Below, piece after piece: positions 42,804 to 46,013 of a stretch of 46,013 bases of DNA. Each line of letters starts with the position of its first letter. The first letter of the stretch is position 1. Under the pieces are notes generated by a model. It was given only the letters and a program-made list of their open reading frames with translations, had not been told where the DNA came from and ran no database searches. Location: positions 1-46,013 of the forward strand of contig JAJRXX010000069.1 of the NCBI GenBank assembly GCA_024276075.1, given 5' to 3'. The position numbers were made by a program, and so were the translations under genes. The stretch comes from Planctomycetota bacterium. Lineage in GTDB: Bacteria; Planctomycetota; Phycisphaerae; Phycisphaerales; Phycisphaeraceae.

Positions 42804-43834
42804 TCTCTATCGAGCTTAACCACCACGCCCCTGTGCGTACCCGGCTATCGCACATCCTGGCGCTGTGCCTGGCACTGACAGGGTGCGGGCCTATGACCTT
42901 TATCGTGGGTATGTCACCCGGTGACCAGGCGATCAAGTCCACCGTGGTCGAGGACTCGGGGCGTTGGTTTAGCCCGCGCGTGGCGATCGTCGACGTCACC
43001 GGAACGATCGTAAACGCGCACCGTCGCGGGTTGATCTCACAAGGCGACAACCCCGTCGAGTTGCTCCATGAAAAGCTCGAAATGGCTCGCCGCGACCCCT
43101 CCGTTAAGGCCATTATCCTGCGCCTGAACACGCCCGGCGGGGGCGTCGGCGCCAGCCACACCATGTACGGCATGCTCGGGCGGTTTAAGAAACAGTCCGC
43201 CAAGCCCGTCGTCGCGCTCATGATGGACGTCGCCGCCAGCGGTGGGTACTACCTCGCTTGTGGGGCCGATACCATCGTGGCCTACCCGACGACCATCACC
43301 GGCTCCATCGGTGTGATTGTGCAAACCATCAGCCTCAAGCCCGCGATGGACCGCATCGGCATCCATACCGAGGCGTTCACCACCGGCCCCAATAAGGACG
43401 CCGGCTCACCGCTGAGCACACTCACCGACGAACACCGGGCTGTGCTGCGCACACTGATCGACGATTTTTATCAGCGGTTTCTTGACGTGGTGCGTCAGGC
43501 CCGACCAAACATCCCGCCCGATCGGTTCGCCCAAGCTACCGATGGCCGCGTGGTCACGGGTGGTGATGCGCTCGATTTGGGCTTGGTCGACCATATCGGC
43601 GACCTCTATACCGCCTTCGATTTAGCCCAGCAGTTAGCCGGGATCGAGCACGCCGACCTGATCCTCTACCACCGTCCCATGCAGCACGTCGCCTCTCCCT
43701 ACGCCTTGGCACCGACCTCCCACATGTCCGCTGCGACCCAAACCCAGATCAACCTGGCACAATTTAATTTCACCGGCTCACTGGCACGACCGGCGGTGCA
43801 ATTCTACTATCTCTGGCAGCCACAGTTACCGTAA
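42800..43834 (+). CDS. SppA-like (S49) signal-peptide peptidase lipoprotein
   Basis: 344 residues with a GTG start at 42800 that overlaps the previous stop. Signal peptide and lipobox LTGC (Cys29). The S49 peptidase domain has a Ser/Lys dyad: Ser147 in DVAASGGYYLA and Lys199 in TGPNKDAGSPL. It has the fold markers LNTPGGGVGASHTMY and TGSIGV. SppA enzymes degrade cleaved signal peptides or membrane-anchored proteins. Here the enzyme is itself lipid-anchored, unlike the TM-anchored E. coli form, so it probably acts on the periplasmic side. The coupling with a lipoprotein phosphatase is unusual. Confidence 0.9.
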   Translation: MISIELNHHAPVRTRLSHILALCLALTGCGPMTFIVGMSPGDQAIKSTVVEDSGRWFSPRVAIVDVTGTIVNAHRRGLISQGDNPVELLHEKLEMARRDPSVKAIILRLNTPGGGVGASHTMYGMLGRFKKQSAKPVVALMMDVAASGGYYLACGADTIVAYPTTITGSIGVIVQTISLKPAMDRIGIHTEAFTTGPNKDAGSPLSTLTDEHRAVLRTLIDDFYQRFLDVVRQARPNIPPDRFAQATDGRVVTGGDALDLGLVDHIGDLYTAFDLAQQLAGIEHADLILYHRPMQHVASPYALAPTSHMSAATQTQINLAQFNFTGSLARPAVQFYYLWQPQLP

Positions 43835-44002
43835 TCGGGACCCGGCTGTGCACCCTAGACCGGTGCCACAGCCCGACGGCGTACCCGTGACAAAATTTCA
43901 CCACAACCGCCGATACCAATCACCCGCCCTACACCCACGAGAGGGGCCCCGAGCCACCCCACACCGTAACCCGTGCCACCCGCCACACCGAGGACGCTAT
44001 CC

Positions 44003-45112
44003 ATGGAATCGCTGGAGCTAACCTGTCCATTCTGCGACAAGCTCCTGGTCCTCGACGCCGGGTTTGCAGGCGGTGTCTGCCGATGCTCAAACTGCGGCAT
44101 GCTCATGCAGGTGCCCGCTTCCCCATCGACCAAACGACGATCAACCCGCACCCGTCCCGATCGTCCCGACACACCCCGCTCATCGAAGCCCTCCACCAAG
44201 CCCGTCGTCGAAGCTCAGGTTGACCGCGACCCGCCGGCACCGCCACCCGCTGTTTCAAAAAAACGATCCACCCCCAACAAATCTGCCAAGCGCACCACCA
44301 AACCCAAACGCCAACACACCCCAACGCCTCCACCCAGCGCCCCCAAACCTCCGGATAAAAAAACCACTCTCACACCCGCTCAGACACATGCCGTAGAGCG
44401 TGCCAAGGGCAAACGCCACCTGGCGATCCAGGTCTCGCTGATCGCCGCTTTTGTAGCCATCATTGCGATGAGTGTATTAGCTATCACCGCTGTCGTTCGG
44501 CATCAGATACGCCACGCCACCCCCAAGAACAACACCCCTGGGCTCGTCGTTAAGTTTGATTACGACTCAACGGCCAACCCTTATCTCATGGACAAACCCA
44601 ACGTCCTGGGCATCCCCCTGAGCCCGCGCACTGTCGTCGTAATCGACGCCTCTTCAGCAAGCAGAAAATGGCTGGGGCTGGTCAAAGACGCGATCCTCGC
44701 GGGCAGTAACTTCGACACCTCCGCCGTCACCCTGATGCTCGTCGTCGGCACGGAGGACCGTCAAGCGGTTTTCCCAGAGTCTTTTACCAAGCTCATCCGT
44801 CTGCCTCGTGAGGACCTGCGCACCTTTCTCAACAGCATCCTCGCGTTCGGCGTGACCGACCCCGTCAACGCCGTCCGCACCGCCCTGACGACAAAGCCCG
44901 ATCAGTTCGTCCTTATCACCAGCCAGGAACTGCCCCGCGAACATGTCAACGCCATACGAGGCCTACTCAAAGCTTCCCCCAGCACACGGTTTGATGCTGT
45001 ACTGATCGACGCCCAGGCGATCGACCTGCTGTCCATCACCAGCTTGCGCGGCGGGCAATACATCACACTCTCCACGCAGCAAATCACGGATTGGCGATAC
45101 GCTAACCAGTGA
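44003..45112 (+). CDS. Zinc-ribbon, single-TM protein with a VWA-like C-terminal domain
   Basis: 369 residues. A short N-terminal zinc ribbon (Cys8, Cys11, Cys28, Cys31 with a further Cys26) is followed by a Lys/Pro/Thr-rich linker to about 130, a membrane helix at 142-166, then a domain that opens VVVIDASSASRKWLGLVKDAI and includes LMLVVGTEDRQAV and FVLITSQELP, like a von Willebrand A fold with the usual metal-site Asp-x-Ser-x-Ser. No named family was recognised. The ATG at 44003 follows GAGGA. The linker suggests a tether between cytoplasm and an outside VWA-like sensor. Confidence 0.8.
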   Translation: MESLELTCPFCDKLLVLDAGFAGGVCRCSNCGMLMQVPASPSTKRRSTRTRPDRPDTPRSSKPSTKPVVEAQVDRDPPAPPPAVSKKRSTPNKSAKRTTKPKRQHTPTPPPSAPKPPDKKTTLTPAQTHAVERAKGKRHLAIQVSLIAAFVAIIAMSVLAITAVVRHQIRHATPKNNTPGLVVKFDYDSTANPYLMDKPNVLGIPLSPRTVVVIDASSASRKWLGLVKDAILAGSNFDTSAVTLMLVVGTEDRQAVFPESFTKLIRLPREDLRTFLNSILAFGVTDPVNAVRTALTTKPDQFVLITSQELPREHVNAIRGLLKASPSTRFDAVLIDAQAIDLLSITSLRGGQYITLSTQQITDWRYANQ

Positions 45113-45160
45113 TACGCATCTGCGTAGTTTTGACCGCGTCGTAATCGCTTAAATCGTTGT
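45113..45160 (+). repeat. Possible diverged R2 fragment
   Basis: TGATACGCATCTGCGTAGTT then GACCGCGTCGTAATCGCTTA resembles the first half of R2 (ATACGCATTGCGTA... GCGTCGTAA... ). The second half does not match well. Confidence 0.4.
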
Positions 45161-45314
45161 GGGCCAAATCCCGCGTACAAACATATTGCGACAATATTTT
45201 CTGTGATTGATAGTATCCCCGCTTGCCACCGCGCGCTGCGGAAGTATCCTGACACCACGCCGACTAGCCGTGTGGCTATACCCATTATTTGCATACCCCT
45301 ATACGAGCTGTCAC

Positions 45315-46013
45315 ATGAAAATTCACCTATCCAAGAAAACGCCAAGTCTCCTTCTCCTGCCGCTGCTGATCGGATGCAACGGTCAGCCTCGCAACTTCAC
45401 CGCTGATCAGCTCGCCTCACCCGACCTGCGTGCCCAAGCCGCCGATCTCTACTGGAAGCGCCACCATGTCCCCGACATGCGCAACCGCGGCTACAAACGT
45501 GTCGCGCTGCTCGATTTCTCCATCGAGTTTGTCACGGTCAAGATGGAATCGCCCTTCGGGACCCAGTCCATGCTCAGCGCGCCGCCCGCCACGCCGCCTC
45601 AGGCAGGCATTGCCTTTTCGGGCCTGCATCGCCGTTACAATAAATTCGATCCCGCGTTCTACAAGCAACTCACCGACGAGATGCATACGCTGCTGGTCAA
45701 TATCCTCGAAGAACGGGGGCTGGAGGTCGTCGTGCCGTCGGACGTGACGTCCACGCGTGCCTATAAACGGTTCTCCACGCTCGGGCATGCTGACAGCACT
45801 TCTCGGGGGACTATAGGCATGGCTGGCTCCGACGCGGGTCGTGTCAAGAAGACCGCCACCTACCCCGCCACCGGGCTACAGATCATCAACGACGCCCGCA
45901 ATGAAGACGTCGAAGACGTGGAGGCTGACCTGCTCGAAGAACTCGATGCCGACGTCGCTCTGCGCGTGCGGATCCGTGTGGGTGTATTCCGTGGCCGAGC
46001 GGCCTTGGAGTAC
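45315..46013 (+). CDS. Lipoprotein of unknown function, open at the window end
   Basis: A frame with ATG at 45315 and no stop through 46013 (233 codons seen), so the C-terminus is missing from this window. Signal peptide and lipobox LIGC (Cys18). The domain begins KRVALLDFSIEF and later has ILEERGLEVVVPSDVTSTRAY and ADLLEELDADVALRVRIRVG. The alternation of short strands and a helix resembles bacterial outer-membrane-associated lipoproteins of the CsgG/DUF799-like kind, but this is weak. No function assigned. No good ribosome site precedes the ATG. Confidence 0.8.
   Translation, partial: MKIHLSKKTPSLLLLPLLIGCNGQPRNFTADQLASPDLRAQAADLYWKRHHVPDMRNRGYKRVALLDFSIEFVTVKMESPFGTQSMLSAPPATPPQAGIAFSGLHRRYNKFDPAFYKQLTDEMHTLLVNILEERGLEVVVPSDVTSTRAYKRFSTLGHADSTSRGTIGMAGSDAGRVKKTATYPATGLQIINDARNEDVEDVEADLLEELDADVALRVRIRVGVFRGRAALEY

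Overview
The window is a GC-rich chromosomal segment of a Gram-negative-type bacterium, most likely a planctomycete of the Phycisphaerae group. This placement is an inference. It rests on a PEP-CTERM secreted protein, several lipoproteins, a UvrC without the C-terminal helix-hairpin-helix, a B12-dependent ribonucleotide reductase, and many short palindromic intergenic repeats. Apart from one lower-GC patch (about 20.6-21.6 kb), composition looks even. No tRNA, rRNA or CRISPR array was seen.

Layout. 0-7 kb: the end of a nuoC gene whose last codons and stop lie in a 16-bp tandem repeat, a 2-hydroxyacid dehydrogenase, an MTAN/HpnG-like phosphorylase, nadD, and a minus-strand tetrapyrrole operon (Met8-like dehydrogenase, HemX/CcsA-like membrane protein, hemA). 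7-14 kb: two tandem heme-type (DUF3365-like) chemoreceptors, the second fused to a receiver domain, followed by rarA. A decayed copy of the rarA 5' end between the receptors shows that the block was duplicated. 14-23.3 kb: an L,D-transpeptidase, ispE, nrdJ, a low-GC accessory patch (DUF3800-like protein, 30-residue basic protein and two unknowns), and dcd. 23.8-28 kb: a Wzz-like coiled-coil membrane protein and an overlapping operon of redoxin, ABC ATPase and a Q/R-rich membrane protein. 28-38 kb: DNA repair genes (mfd, ligA, uvrC) mixed with a GNAT acetyltransferase, a DUF3553 protein and a DUF167 protein. 38-46 kb: a PEP-CTERM trypsin-like protein, a deoxyhypusine-synthase-like enzyme, two paralogous phosphatase-like lipoproteins (one with its catalytic Cys changed to Ser) coupled to an SppA-like lipoprotein, a zinc-ribbon/VWA-like membrane protein, and a lipoprotein that runs off the window.

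The most unusual layer is intergenic. At least four families of short elements with TA ends and inverted termini (MITE-like) are nested in one another, and a degraded IS630-type transposase lies among them. Two 105-bp copies differ at one base, both sit inside copies of a second repeat family, and the window also holds an unoccupied copy of that family. This supports insertion with TA target duplication. Elements supply or adjoin gene ends: the mfd C-terminus, the L,D-transpeptidase stop and the ispE start.

Functionally the window is mostly housekeeping (repair, nucleotide supply, tetrapyrrole, NAD and isoprenoid synthesis). Its accessory layer covers sensing (heme chemoreceptors), the envelope (lipoproteins, SppA, PEP-CTERM) and mobile elements. 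No complete undescribed system is demonstrated. The best candidates for new biology are the phosphatase/pseudophosphatase/SppA lipoprotein cassette, the nested MITE set, and the low-GC patch next to nrdJ.
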